The position numbers and the translations under genes were made by a program. Below, piece by piece: positions 36,145 through 45,814 of a stretch of DNA of 64,000 nt (positions within the stretch are counted from its first letter, which is position 1; each line of letters begins with the position of its first letter). The stretch lies in NCBI RefSeq assembly GCF_018860565.1, contig NZ_JAHKPS010000022.1:733195-797194 (forward strand), in the 5' to 3' direction. The notes under the pieces were generated by a model. The model searched no databases. It saw only the letters and a program-made list of their open reading frames with translations, and was not told where the DNA came from. The DNA comes from Winogradskyella psychrotolerans (lineage in GTDB: Bacteria; Bacteroidota; Bacteroidia; Flavobacteriales; Flavobacteriaceae).

Positions 36145-38259
36145 ATGAATACAGACATCGAAAATTTATTTAAAGATAAAGTTCTTGGTCATCCGGCAGG
36201 ACTTTTTGTATTATTTTTCACCGAAATGTGGGAGCGTTTTTCGTTCTACGGTATGCGTGTGTTATTGGTGAATTTTCTTACTATGGCAGCTATTGGCTAC
36301 AATCCAGGTTGGGAATGGACGGTTGAAAATGCAGGTGCACTTTTCGGAACTTATGCCATGTTACTATATATTACACCGATTATAGGTGGTTGGCTAGCAG
36401 ATAAATATACAGGCTATAGAGCAGCAGTTATTATTGGATCTTTAATTATGACGGCAGGTCATGCCTCTATGGCCTTAGAGACAGAGTTCTCATTATACTT
36501 TGGTTTGTTTCTATTAGTTGTAGGAACAGGTTTCTTTAAGCCTACAATGACGTCTATCATTTCTGATATGTATAAAAAAAATCCTGAGAAAAAAGATGGT
36601 GCTTATACTATTTATTATATGGGAGTAAATGCAGGGGCGTTTTTTGGGATGATGTTGTGTGGGTATTTAGCAGAAAAAGTTGGTTGGGCCTATGGTTTTG
36701 GTTTAGCTGGAATTTTTATGCTTTTAGGAACTATTCAATTTTGGTTGGCAGGACCATTATTTGGGAAAATAGGAGCAAAGCCATCGGAACAGCACGAAGT
36801 AGAATTGCCACAAAATATTAACGAAGAAAGTGTTGAAGTTACAGAAGAGACTCAAGAAGAACGTCCTAATCCTTTTACAACTTTAGATAAAGTGCTAATC
36901 GTTATTTCATCGATCATTGGTCTTGGTTATGCTATTAACGACCCAATGTCTAAAATTGCAGGTATCGATATGTTTGCATTTTTACAAGTAGGCGATTTTG
37001 AAGGGCAATACACAGCCGTTCTATTTGCTCTAGCTTTATTCTTAGTACTTGTAATTGGAAGAATAATGCGTTATACAAGAGTCGTTAGAGATCGTATGAT
37101 TGCCTTTATCATTTTTGCATTTTTTACAGTATTTTTCTGGATGTCCTTTGAGCAAGGAGCATCGTCTTTAGTGATTTTTGCCCGAGATAATGTGGACAGA
37201 ATGTTAAGTGGTAGTGCTGCAACATTCTTTAATATTGTAAATACCTTACTTACGGTTATTCCTTTAATTATTATTTCTTATGTGTTATTTATCCTATGGA
37301 AGAAAACATTTAAGAAAATACCAGGTTCTAATATTGTATTGGTGGTTTGTTTCTTATTAATGTGGGGAATTGTAGGTTGGATGTTAAATAGAGATTATAA
37401 CACTGTAGCTTATGACGTGGAATACTCTGCAATTGAAAAACCAGATTTAGACGAAAATGGAAAACAGAAGGTAGATGAAGAAGGTAAAATGAAATTTATT
37501 TACATTCCGGTTTCTGAGAATACCAAATCTGATCCAAACCATAAAGTAGTAACCCGAACGACAAAAATAGCAGAACCATTAACATTTACTATTGGTGATA
37601 AACTAAATATTACCCCTAAAAATAATGATGGATCTGAGTTTGGCTTCTTAGATGATGTGCGTCTAGAAATGACAAAACAAAAAGGAGTAGAGCTAAATAG
37701 AGATAACGGTGTTGTAGCTGCAACCATTACCAAAGTAAGAGATAAAGAAGTGGAGATTACGGTATCTTGGTTTAGTATTTTAAATTCATTTTTTATTATT
37801 GTATTTGCCTCATTCTTTTCTAAGTGGTGGGAAAGTAAATACAATCCGAGTGCAGCTACCAAATACGCTTTAGGACTATGTACCATGGGTCTAGGTTTTG
37901 GTTTGTTGGCTTTTGGAGCTTTTGGTCTTGTGGAAGGCGTTAAAGTGAGTATGGTTTGGCTTATTTTGGCCTACTTATTCCATACGCTAGGAGAGCTCTG
38001 CTTATCGCCTGTAGGCTTGTCTTATGTCAGTAAATTGGTGCCAGGACGAATGATTGCCTTAATGTTTGGTATGTGGTATTTAGCCATTGCAATTGGTAAT
38101 AAACTAGCCGCTGTTGTTGGTGGCCAAATTGAAAATATTACTAAAGAATATAGTTTGTCTACATTCTTCTTAATATTTACCATTGTACCAGTTATTGCAG
38201 GACTAATAATATTCGTTTTAAATCCTGTGTTGAAAAAATTAATGCATGGTGTTCGTTAA
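36145..38259 (+). CDS. POT family peptide transporter with large insertion (second copy)
   Basis: 704 residues, a paralogue of the preceding gene with the same EMWERFSFYGMRVLL, FKPTMTSII and YYMGVNAGAFFG motifs. Two differences stand out. After an acidic linker (about 225-250) there are two additional hydrophobic helices (about 252-270 and 290-310), the usual extra pair of bacterial POTs. At about 415-540 there is a polar domain of roughly 120 residues inserted where the first copy has a loop of about a dozen; it contains DLDENGKQKVDEEG and KITKVRDKEVEITV-like stretches and resembles no domain I know. A terminator follows at 38281. Confidence 0.9.
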   Translation: MNTDIENLFKDKVLGHPAGLFVLFFTEMWERFSFYGMRVLLVNFLTMAAIGYNPGWEWTVENAGALFGTYAMLLYITPIIGGWLADKYTGYRAAVIIGSLIMTAGHASMALETEFSLYFGLFLLVVGTGFFKPTMTSIISDMYKKNPEKKDGAYTIYYMGVNAGAFFGMMLCGYLAEKVGWAYGFGLAGIFMLLGTIQFWLAGPLFGKIGAKPSEQHEVELPQNINEESVEVTEETQEERPNPFTTLDKVLIVISSIIGLGYAINDPMSKIAGIDMFAFLQVGDFEGQYTAVLFALALFLVLVIGRIMRYTRVVRDRMIAFIIFAFFTVFFWMSFEQGASSLVIFARDNVDRMLSGSAATFFNIVNTLLTVIPLIIISYVLFILWKKTFKKIPGSNIVLVVCFLLMWGIVGWMLNRDYNTVAYDVEYSAIEKPDLDENGKQKVDEEGKMKFIYIPVSENTKSDPNHKVVTRTTKIAEPLTFTIGDKLNITPKNNDGSEFGFLDDVRLEMTKQKGVELNRDNGVVAATITKVRDKEVEITVSWFSILNSFFIIVFASFFSKWWESKYNPSAATKYALGLCTMGLGFGLLAFGAFGLVEGVKVSMVWLILAYLFHTLGELCLSPVGLSYVSKLVPGRMIALMFGMWYLAIAIGNKLAAVVGGQIENITKEYSLSTFFLIFTIVPVIAGLIIFVLNPVLKKLMHGVR

Positions 38260-38280
38260 CAAAAACCGTTAAAAACATAT

Positions 38281-38308
38281 AAAATGCTCCTGTTTAGGAG
38301 CATTTTTT
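38281..38308 (+). terminator. Terminator after the POT pair
   Basis: ATGCTCC, six-base loop, GGAGCAT followed by a run of T residues; flanking A residues extend the stem. Confidence 0.9.
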
Positions 38309-38342
38309 GTAAGTTCGACTCACTATTTGCAACAAAACAAAT

Positions 38343-38894
38343 ATGATGAAAAAAATAATTTTAGGATTAATAGCTGTTTTTGCTTTATCATGGACAGCAA
38401 TGGCACAAGAGATTAATTGGGTAACCTTAGAAGAGGCTTTAGAGCTTCAAAAAAAAGAACCTAAAAAAATATTTATGGATGTATATACCAACTGGTGTGG
38501 TCCATGTAAAATGTTAGATAAAAATACGTTTCAGAATGCAGATGTGGCTGCTTATGTTAATAAACATTATTATGCGGTAAAATTTAATGCTGAAGGTAAT
38601 GAAGAAGTAACTTATAAAGAGAATACATTTGGAAATCCAAATTACGATGCCACAAAGGCGAATAGAAGAAATAGCGCACACGAGTTTTCTAGATATTTGC
38701 AAATTAGAGCTTATCCTACTATGGTGTTTTTTGATGAAGAAGGAGGTGTAATTTCTCCTATTCAAGGCTATCTAAAGCCGCAACAATTAGAATTGTATCT
38801 AAAGATATTTCAAAGTGATAAGTATAAAGAAATGACTACGCAAGAACAGTTTAATGAATATTACAAATCATTTGAGCCAACCTTTAAAGAATAA
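38343..38894 (+). CDS. Periplasmic thioredoxin-like protein
   Basis: 183 residues. Signal peptide MMKKIILGLIAVFALSWTAMAQ, then a thioredoxin fold with the active site NWCGPCKML near residue 57. The cis-proline is seen in RAYPTMVFF near 128. An insert between the active site and that motif (KENTFGNPNYDATKANRRNS region) is typical of the DUF255-like or TlpA-related group of Bacteroidota. It probably reduces or exchanges disulfides in the periplasm; the partner is unknown. It has its own transcript limits, with terminators before (38281) and after (38917). Confidence 0.85.
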   Translation: MMKKIILGLIAVFALSWTAMAQEINWVTLEEALELQKKEPKKIFMDVYTNWCGPCKMLDKNTFQNADVAAYVNKHYYAVKFNAEGNEEVTYKENTFGNPNYDATKANRRNSAHEFSRYLQIRAYPTMVFFDEEGGVISPIQGYLKPQQLELYLKIFQSDKYKEMTTQEQFNEYYKSFEPTFKE

Positions 38895-38898
38895 AAAG

Positions 38899-40929
38899 TT
38901 ATTCAATTATAAAAGCTCCCTTTTCGTTAGTTTGATGGAAAGGGATTTTTTTATGCCTACAAGTCGCTTTCCAACGTTTTAAATAAGATTTGTAATTGCT
39001 TGCATCTGCAATGATTAGTTGTGGTTTTAGGCTGTCAATTACTCTGTTGAGATTGAGCTTTGGAGAATTTCGTAATAAGATATAATTGGGCTGAAAAGTA
39101 ATGCCTTTATAGATGCCCAAACTATCTATGGCTAGAATTACCTTGTCTTTGTATTGGTAAACAGATTGTAAACTGTCAGAAATTATAAAGTTTAACGATT
39201 CACCTATTTTATAATTCTTTATTGCATAATCTGATTCTAGTTTTGTAGAATCTAAATTATGATATATGGTTAATTTTTTATGTTGTTTTAGGCCAATCAC
39301 TGTTTTACGACTTTTATTAAATATAACGAAAGCGTCGTTTTGAATTTTATATTTGTTGTAAAAGTTAACTCCCTGAAGTATAATTATAGCAATTAAACTA
39401 GTTGCTGTCCATTTAAAATTTCTGAATTTGTAAAGCTGGACTAAGCCTACAATTATTATATAACAAACAATAACTTGAGGCATTGTAAACGGAATATCTC
39501 TAAATAGAAAGTTTTCAAATTGAGCTACCCAAGCTATGAATCCATTTAAACTATCAATTATAAAACTATAAATAGAGACTATAGAGCTATGAAGCATATT
39601 CATAAGAGCGAGAGCAATAACAAGCAATCCCAATCCGAGTATTATCCCTAAAAACGGAATGACAACTAGATTTGAAATAAAAAACAAACCAGGAAACTGA
39701 TGAAAATAAAACAAACTAATTGGTACAACTCCTGCTTGAGCAGCTAAAGTAACTGTAAAAATTTGCCAAGGTTTATCTATAATCCAATATTTGGGTTTCC
39801 AAAGTTTATAAATAATAGGTTGGATACTTACAATTCCAAGTACAGCTAAATAACTCATTTGAAATCCAACAGCAAACAAAAATGTAGGTTCAATCAGTAA
39901 TATCCAAAATGCAGAAATGACCAAAGTATTATAAATATTTGTCCGTCGTTTTAGGTGCATGGCAATACTAATAATGCTAAACATTGTTACTGCTCTTGTA
40001 ACAGATGGAGATAAGCTAGCAATAACTGCAAAACTCCATAGTATAATGACTAAGACAAAAGGTCTGATAAAATGGCCATACTTAAGATAGAGTAGTGGTT
40101 TAAATAATGCATTTAAGATCCATAAAATAAGACCTACATGTAAGCCTGAAACGGCTAAAATGTGAATGGTTCCTGAGTTGACATAATTATTATATATTGT
40201 TTTGTCAATTGTTTGTCGTTGGCCTAATAACAGTGCATTCATAATACTAAGCACTTCATCTTCAAATCCGGCTTTAGCTAGATTAATATTGATTTTTCTT
40301 CGCAATGCATCTGCATAACCATATATGGTAGATTTAGAATCAGATAATTGTAAAATAGTTGTAGAATTTAGATATAATTGATGGTGTACCTGTTGTAGTT
40401 CTAGGTACTTATTATAATCAAATTGATGAGGGTTTAATGGTTTTTGAATTTGTTTTAATTCTGAAGAAGTAAAGAAAATGTCATCAATACTTATGTGTTT
40501 TTGAATACTGTCGCGCTTAATATTAATTAATAAACGACCTATTGCTGTTTTATCATTAAATGATTTTATGGTTGCAATATATTTATCGTTATAAGCATCT
40601 GGTTTTAGACGTTCTTTAATTCTAAAAACAATAGTGTTATAGTTTTCAGAAGAACTTAAATTTGTGTAGTGTTGTGGCCTTAATTTTTCGTTTTGGATAT
40701 TGTAGGAGGTCATTCCAACTCCTGTCATACATAGATATGCTACAATTCCAAAAAGAGGAGAGCGGTTAATTTTTGATTTTAACATTAACCAATAAATGCC
40801 AAGTAAACTTACTAAAGCAATGGTTGCATATAAAACATATTGGAAATTCAATTTTAGATGATGAGCTAAAAGAATCCCAACGGCCAAACAAATGGTCAGT
40901 TTTATTATGGTAAAATTTAGTAACTTCAT
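38899..40929 (-). CDS. comEC: ComEC/Rec2 family membrane channel protein
   Basis: 676 residues with many membrane helices. N-terminal two or three helices and an OB-like DUF4131 region (about 1-200) precede the Competence domain (about 215-480), marked by LLGQRQTIDKTIYNNYVNSGTIHILAVSGLHVGLI near 228-262. The protein lets single-stranded DNA through the inner membrane in competent bacteria. The C-terminal part (about 520-676) occupies the position of the metallo-beta-lactamase domain, but I see no HxHxDH metal motif, so it is degenerate or absent. Last gene of the surE-lpxB-NlpC-comEC run. Confidence 0.9.
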   Translation of the reverse strand: MKLLNFTIIKLTICLAVGILLAHHLKLNFQYVLYATIALVSLLGIYWLMLKSKINRSPLFGIVAYLCMTGVGMTSYNIQNEKLRPQHYTNLSSSENYNTIVFRIKERLKPDAYNDKYIATIKSFNDKTAIGRLLINIKRDSIQKHISIDDIFFTSSELKQIQKPLNPHQFDYNKYLELQQVHHQLYLNSTTILQLSDSKSTIYGYADALRRKININLAKAGFEDEVLSIMNALLLGQRQTIDKTIYNNYVNSGTIHILAVSGLHVGLILWILNALFKPLLYLKYGHFIRPFVLVIILWSFAVIASLSPSVTRAVTMFSIISIAMHLKRRTNIYNTLVISAFWILLIEPTFLFAVGFQMSYLAVLGIVSIQPIIYKLWKPKYWIIDKPWQIFTVTLAAQAGVVPISLFYFHQFPGLFFISNLVVIPFLGIILGLGLLVIALALMNMLHSSIVSIYSFIIDSLNGFIAWVAQFENFLFRDIPFTMPQVIVCYIIIVGLVQLYKFRNFKWTATSLIAIIILQGVNFYNKYKIQNDAFVIFNKSRKTVIGLKQHKKLTIYHNLDSTKLESDYAIKNYKIGESLNFIISDSLQSVYQYKDKVILAIDSLGIYKGITFQPNYILLRNSPKLNLNRVIDSLKPQLIIADASNYKSYLKRWKATCRHKKIPFHQTNEKGAFIIE
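38917..38952 (+). terminator. Terminator of the thioredoxin gene inside comEC 3' end
   Basis: TCCCTTT, 14-base loop region, AAAGGGA followed by seven T residues on the plus strand. It lies within the last 18 codons of comEC on the opposite strand, so the same bases serve as coding sequence and terminator. Confidence 0.8.
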
Positions 40930-40965
40930 GATTATGAGTTACTAAGATAAAAATAAAAAATGTAA

Positions 40966-41475
40966 TTACAGCACGCGTCTTGCCTGTACAAAAGAGTAAT
41001 ACCAATATTTTTCAGCTAACGAAGAAATCATAACACCTCTACTGCTCGAGGCGTGAAGGAATTCAACATTTCCTGTTCTTACATTGGTTACAATACCAAC
41101 ATGATTCACTTTTCTACTGTTTTTATTAGTAGCAAAAAACACTAAATCTCCAACATTAACTTCTTTTAAGTCTATCCAATCTCCCGTACTTTTAAGTCCA
41201 GATGTGGTTCTTGGTAAGGTAACATTGTATTTTTTATAACTCGTGTAAATTAAACCAGAGCAATCCATGCCTTTTTTGGTAGTGCCGCCATATTTATAAC
41301 GTGTGCCATCAAAGGTCTTGGCATATTTTACAATGGTTTCTGCTTCGGCAGAAGGTTTTGTTTTGGTATTAACTTTTACAGTATGGGTTTGGCTTTTTTT
41401 ACTAGAGTATGATTTTTTAGATTTACAGCTACTTACAAGTAAAATAAGGCATATAAGTGTAATTGTTTTTTTCAT
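40966..41475 (-). CDS. NlpC/P60 family lipoprotein (C40 peptidase)
   Basis: 169 residues. MKKTITLICLILLVSSCK shows a lipobox with Cys17. The NlpC/P60 domain has Cys in MDCSGLIYTSY near residue 73, His in VNHVGIVTN near 125 and a second His in FLHASSSRGV near 140, the full papain-like triad. It should cut peptide stems in peptidoglycan, as endopeptidases such as Spr/MepS do. It lies between lpxB and comEC with short spacers. Confidence 0.92.
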   Translation of the reverse strand: MKKTITLICLILLVSSCKSKKSYSSKKSQTHTVKVNTKTKPSAEAETIVKYAKTFDGTRYKYGGTTKKGMDCSGLIYTSYKKYNVTLPRTTSGLKSTGDWIDLKEVNVGDLVFFATNKNSRKVNHVGIVTNVRTGNVEFLHASSSRGVMISSLAEKYWYYSFVQARRVL

Positions 41476-41485
41476 TTATTCTTTT

Positions 41486-42604
41486 TTAGTCTTTAGTTTT
41501 AACCGCGTCATAAATTAGTTTAGCGGTTTGTGCACTAGCTCCTCGTCCGCCCAATATTTGCTCTAATTCGTAATAATCTAAAAAGAGTTGTTCTCGTTTT
41601 TTGGTATCTAAAATAGCAGTTAATTCTTTTTTTAGTCGTGTTTTGTTTAAATCTCCTTGAATGAGTTCTGTTACGACTTCCCTGTCCATAATTAAGTTCA
41701 CCAGCGAAATATATTTTAAAGTAATAATTCGTTTAGCAATTTGATATGAAATAGCATTAGCTTTATAGCATACAACTTGTGGTACTTTAAATAATGCGGT
41801 TTCAAGGGTTGCAGTACCTGAAGTCACTAAAGCTGCCGTCGAAATACTCAATAAATCATAGGTTTTATTAGAAATAAATTTAATGTTTTTCTTTTTAATA
41901 AAACTTTTGTAAAACTCGTAGTCTTGACTTGGAGCACCAGCAATTACAAATTGATAATCTTTAAAATCATCAACTAAACTTAGCATAACACCAAGCATTT
42001 TTGTGATTTCTTGTTTTCGACTTCCAGGTAATAATGCAATAATAGGTTGGTCGTTAAGATTATGTGTCTTTCTAAAAACGCTGTCATCAACTTGAGGTCT
42101 ATCTGCAATAGCATCAATTAAAGGATGTCCAACAAAATGAACATCGTAGTTGTATTTTTTGTAGAATGCTTTTTCAAAAGGAAGGATGCAATACATCGCA
42201 TCTACATACTGCTTTATTTTTTCAACTCTACTTGCTCTAGAAGCCCAAACTTGAGGGGAAATATAATAATGCGTTTTAAAATTAAGTGCTTTTGCCCATT
42301 TTGCTATTCTAAGATTAAAACCGGAATTGTCAATAAAAACAATAACATCGGGTTGAAATGTTTCAATATCAGCTTTGCAAAATTTTATTTGACCTAAAAC
42401 TTTCCTGAGGTTAAGAATCACTTCAGCAAACCCCATAAATTGACGCTCTTTATAATGCATTACCAATTCCCCTCCAACGCTTTGCATGAGATCTCCACCC
42501 CAAAATCTGATGTTGGCTTCCTTATCTTGTTTAAATAAGGCTTTCATAAGATTAGAACCATGTAAGTCTCCTGAAGCTTCTCCAGCAATGATATAATACT
42601 TCAT
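41486..42604 (-). CDS. lpxB: Lipid-A-disaccharide synthase
   Basis: 372 residues, glycosyltransferase family 19. It joins UDP-2,3-diacylglucosamine with lipid X to form the lipid A disaccharide at the inner membrane. Motifs: AGEASGDLHGSNLM near residue 8, SPQVWASRASRV near 118, LLPGSRKQEI near 192 and TSGTATLETALFKVP near 262. Length is normal. The gene lies 25 bases after surE, a conserved neighbour in this family, and 10 bases before the NlpC/P60 gene. Confidence 0.96.
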   Translation of the reverse strand: MKYYIIAGEASGDLHGSNLMKALFKQDKEANIRFWGGDLMQSVGGELVMHYKERQFMGFAEVILNLRKVLGQIKFCKADIETFQPDVIVFIDNSGFNLRIAKWAKALNFKTHYYISPQVWASRASRVEKIKQYVDAMYCILPFEKAFYKKYNYDVHFVGHPLIDAIADRPQVDDSVFRKTHNLNDQPIIALLPGSRKQEITKMLGVMLSLVDDFKDYQFVIAGAPSQDYEFYKSFIKKKNIKFISNKTYDLLSISTAALVTSGTATLETALFKVPQVVCYKANAISYQIAKRIITLKYISLVNLIMDREVVTELIQGDLNKTRLKKELTAILDTKKREQLFLDYYELEQILGGRGASAQTAKLIYDAVKTKD

Positions 42605-42629
42605 TTGTTTAAATTAGGTTTGTGTTGTT

Positions 42630-43403
42630 TTAATCATTCAAGTTCCAAGTATTTAATTTTTGAATGGTGTGGTGCGCTGTTAAATCGAAATGAACAGGAA
42701 CAACAGAAACATAACCGTGTTCTAAAGCCCATTCGTCCGTATCTTCACCTTTGTCCATATTTACAAATTTACCTGTTAGCCAATAATATTCGCGTCCAGA
42801 TGGATTAGTACGCTTGTCAAACTCTTCTTTCCAATTCGCTTTTGCTTGTCGGCAAACTTTAATACCTTTTATAGCCTCTTTTTCAAGATTTGGAAGATTG
42901 ACGTTTAATACAACGCCATCTGGTAAACCATGTTCCAAAACTTGTTTCGTTATGGTTTCTATAAAAGGCTTACAGTGTTCAAAATTAGCATTCCAATTGT
43001 AATCCAAAAGAGAAAAACCGATGGCAGGAATACCTTCAATACCAGCTTCTAAAGCAGCACTCATTGTGCCAGAATAAATAATATTTATTGATGAATTAGA
43101 GCCGTGGTTAATTCCTGAAACACAGATGTCTGGTCGTCGTTCTAAAATTTCATTTACTGCTAGTTTTACACAATCTGCAGGAGTTCCTGAGCAACTGTAT
43201 TCGGGTTGTTTGCCATCAATCGTTACTTTTTCCATGTGTAAAGTAGAATTAATGGTAATGGCATGTCCCATGGCGCTTTGTGGACTATCTGGCGCAACTA
43301 CGACAACATCTCCAATAGTATGCATTACTGAAATTAAGGTTCTAATTCCTGGGGCTGTAATACCATCATCATTGGTAACTAAAATTAAAGGGCGTGCAGA
43401 CAT
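42630..43403 (-). CDS. surE: 5'/3'-nucleotidase SurE
   Basis: 257 residues. Metal-dependent phosphatase of nucleoside monophosphates. LVTNDDGITAPGI near residue 6 holds the two metal-binding aspartates, SPQSAMGHAIT near 38 the metal-binding Ser, and VSGINHGSNSS near 90 the Asn ligand. The start is the ATG at 43403; a TTG three codons upstream is less likely. First gene of the surE-lpxB-NlpC-comEC run, divergent from the tail-specific protease gene across 258 bases. Confidence 0.95.
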   Translation of the reverse strand: MSARPLILVTNDDGITAPGIRTLISVMHTIGDVVVVAPDSPQSAMGHAITINSTLHMEKVTIDGKQPEYSCSGTPADCVKLAVNEILERRPDICVSGINHGSNSSINIIYSGTMSAALEAGIEGIPAIGFSLLDYNWNANFEHCKPFIETITKQVLEHGLPDGVVLNVNLPNLEKEAIKGIKVCRQAKANWKEEFDKRTNPSGREYYWLTGKFVNMDKGEDTDEWALEHGYVSVVPVHFDLTAHHTIQKLNTWNLND

Positions 43404-43661
43404 TTCGTACAAAGAATTAATGAGTTGTAAAAATAGTAAAAAGCTTTGGTTTTATACATTATATCGTGTTTAACAAAAAATTAGTGTCTCGTTTTTTTAT
43501 GGCACGATTTTTTCATCTATTTTAGTGAAAAATTGAAATCTACTTAAAATAGATATTTAAAATAATAAAAATGAATTGCTTCTTTCTAAAGTTTTTTAAT
43601 GGAAACTATGAGGTAAAAGCAAAACTCATTTTTACCAAATCAAACAATAAATAAAAGAAGA

Positions 43662-45806
43662 ATGAAAGGGAATTATAAGTTTTTACTGCTAGCGTTGTTA
43701 ATAGCGTTCGCTTCATGCAGTTTTACAACTAAGAAATTTGAAGATCCAGATAAAGATAAATTGCTTATACAACTTATTACGTATCTCTTAGATCAAGGTC
43801 ATTTTGATCCAAAAGATATTAATGATGATTTTTCAACGCATGTTTTTGACGTTTATTTAAATAATTTAGATCCGTTTAAACGTTATTTCTATGAATCAGA
43901 TATCGAAGAATTTGAAGCATATAGGGATAAAATAGACGATCAAATTAAAGCTTATGACGTCTCGTTTTTTAACCTTACACACGAACGCCTGTTGCTGCGT
44001 ATTCAAGAATCTAAAAAGATTTACACAGATGTGTTAGAAAAGCCTTTCGATTTTTCAAAAGAAGAAAATTATAATGCAGATTATGAAGCACTCACTTATG
44101 TTACAAATAAGCGAGAAATGAAAGAACGTTGGAGGCAACAACTTAAGTTTTCTACTATTGCTAATTATGATGATGCTCTTTCTCAGCTTTCTTCTGATGA
44201 AGAGTCAGGTGAAGAAGTAAAACCAAAAGAGAAGAAGTCAATTAAAGAAGTAGAAGCTGAAGCACGATTGACAACCAAAAAATCATTAGATGAGCTTTAC
44301 GATTACATTGAGGACAGAAGACGTCAAGATTGGTTTTCTGTATATATTAATGCTATTGTAGAAGAGTTTGATCCACATACGTTTTACTTTGCGCCAGAAG
44401 ACAAAGAGCGTTTTGATAGAGATATTTCTGGGAAGTTTGAAGGAATAGGCGCACGTTTACAAAAGAAAGTTGACGGTATCATGGTCAATGAAATTATAAG
44501 TGGTGGACCTGCTTGGAGAGCCAATGAATTGGAGGTTGGCGACCAGATTCTTAAAGTGAAACAAGAGGATGAAAAAGAAGCAGTTAACGTCGTTGGTATG
44601 CGTTTAGATGATGCTATTAAATTTATTAAAGGACCAAAAGGAACTGTTGTAACATTAACTTTAAAGAAAGTAGATGGTACTATTCAAGATATATCTATTA
44701 AGCGAGATGTTGTAGAGTTAGAAGAAACCTATGCAAAATCGTCTATAGTAGAAAAAGAGGGTAAAACCTTTGGGATTATCAATTTGCCTAAGTTTTATAT
44801 CAGTTTTGAAGATTATAACGAAAGAAATGCAGCTTCAGATATTAAACAAGAAATTTTAAGATTAAAAGAACAAGGTGTTGAAGGTTTGGTGATGGATTTA
44901 AGAAATAATGGAGGTGGTTCTTTACAAACAGTTGTAGATATAGCAGGCTTATTTATTGAAGAAGGTCCTGTTGTGCAAGTAAAAACTACAGGTGAAGCTA
45001 AAGAAGTGCTTAGTGATAAAGATAAATCAATAGTTTGGGATGGACCGTTAGTTATTTTAGTTAACGAATTATCGGCTTCGGCTTCTGAGATTTTGGCGGC
45101 AGCAATGCAAGATTATAAAAGAGGAATTGTTATTGGTAGTAAACAAACCTATGGTAAAGGTACTGTGCAAACTGTATGGGATTTAAACCGAATGGTAAGG
45201 AATAATACGAAAGGAGATATGGGAGCCTTGAAGTTTACAACTCAGAAATTTTATAGAATAAATGGTGGTTCAACGCAATTAGAAGGAGTTAAGAGTGATG
45301 TGGTGGTTCCGGATCGTTATAGCTATATTGATATTGGTGAAAAAAACCAAGAAAACCCATTACCATGGGATAAAATTGATGCAGCAGATTATGATGTTTG
45401 GGAAAATTATTTTGATTATGAAACCACAATTAGCAAGAGTAAAGCGCGTATGGCAGCAAATGAGCAGCTAAAACTTATAGATGCTAATGCGCAGTGGGTT
45501 AAAAAAATAAGAGACCGTGAAAATTATTCGTTAAACTATGATGCCTATAAAAAGGAAATGGAAATTAATGAAGAAGAAGCCAAGCGTTTTTCGAAATTAT
45601 CAGAATATAAAACAAACCTAACTTTTAACTCTTTGCCTTACGAATTAAAATTGATGGATAAAGATTCTGTGTTAATGGAAAAAAGAAACCGTTGGCATAC
45701 AGCTTTATCAAAAGACGTATATGTTGAGGAAGCTATAAATGTACTTAATGACTTAAGAATGACTTATGCTATTAAAAATAAAGTAGCAAATTCTGTGAAG
45801 AATTAA
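43662..45806 (+). CDS. prc: Tail-specific (carboxy-terminal processing) protease, lipoprotein
   Basis: 714 residues, S41 family. MKGNYKFLLLALLIAFASC is a lipoprotein signal with Cys19, unlike the soluble E. coli Prc. Order: N-terminal DUF3340-like helical region (about 30-230), PDZ domain (about 235-325, GIGARLQKKVDGIMVNEIISGGPAW), catalytic domain with Ser in NELSASASEILAA near 473 and Lys in YGKGTVQ near 497, then a C-terminal helical DUF3340 part. It degrades periplasmic proteins recognised by their C-termini. The next gene starts eight bases downstream. Confidence 0.94.
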   Translation: MKGNYKFLLLALLIAFASCSFTTKKFEDPDKDKLLIQLITYLLDQGHFDPKDINDDFSTHVFDVYLNNLDPFKRYFYESDIEEFEAYRDKIDDQIKAYDVSFFNLTHERLLLRIQESKKIYTDVLEKPFDFSKEENYNADYEALTYVTNKREMKERWRQQLKFSTIANYDDALSQLSSDEESGEEVKPKEKKSIKEVEAEARLTTKKSLDELYDYIEDRRRQDWFSVYINAIVEEFDPHTFYFAPEDKERFDRDISGKFEGIGARLQKKVDGIMVNEIISGGPAWRANELEVGDQILKVKQEDEKEAVNVVGMRLDDAIKFIKGPKGTVVTLTLKKVDGTIQDISIKRDVVELEETYAKSSIVEKEGKTFGIINLPKFYISFEDYNERNAASDIKQEILRLKEQGVEGLVMDLRNNGGGSLQTVVDIAGLFIEEGPVVQVKTTGEAKEVLSDKDKSIVWDGPLVILVNELSASASEILAAAMQDYKRGIVIGSKQTYGKGTVQTVWDLNRMVRNNTKGDMGALKFTTQKFYRINGGSTQLEGVKSDVVVPDRYSYIDIGEKNQENPLPWDKIDAADYDVWENYFDYETTISKSKARMAANEQLKLIDANAQWVKKIRDRENYSLNYDAYKKEMEINEEEAKRFSKLSEYKTNLTFNSLPYELKLMDKDSVLMEKRNRWHTALSKDVYVEEAINVLNDLRMTYAIKNKVANSVKN

Positions 45807-45814
45807 TGTTATAA

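Noticed and set aside
34524..38259. Two POT genes as one gene split by a frameshift
   Set aside because: Each is full length with its own ExxER motif and C-terminal helices; they are tandem paralogues.
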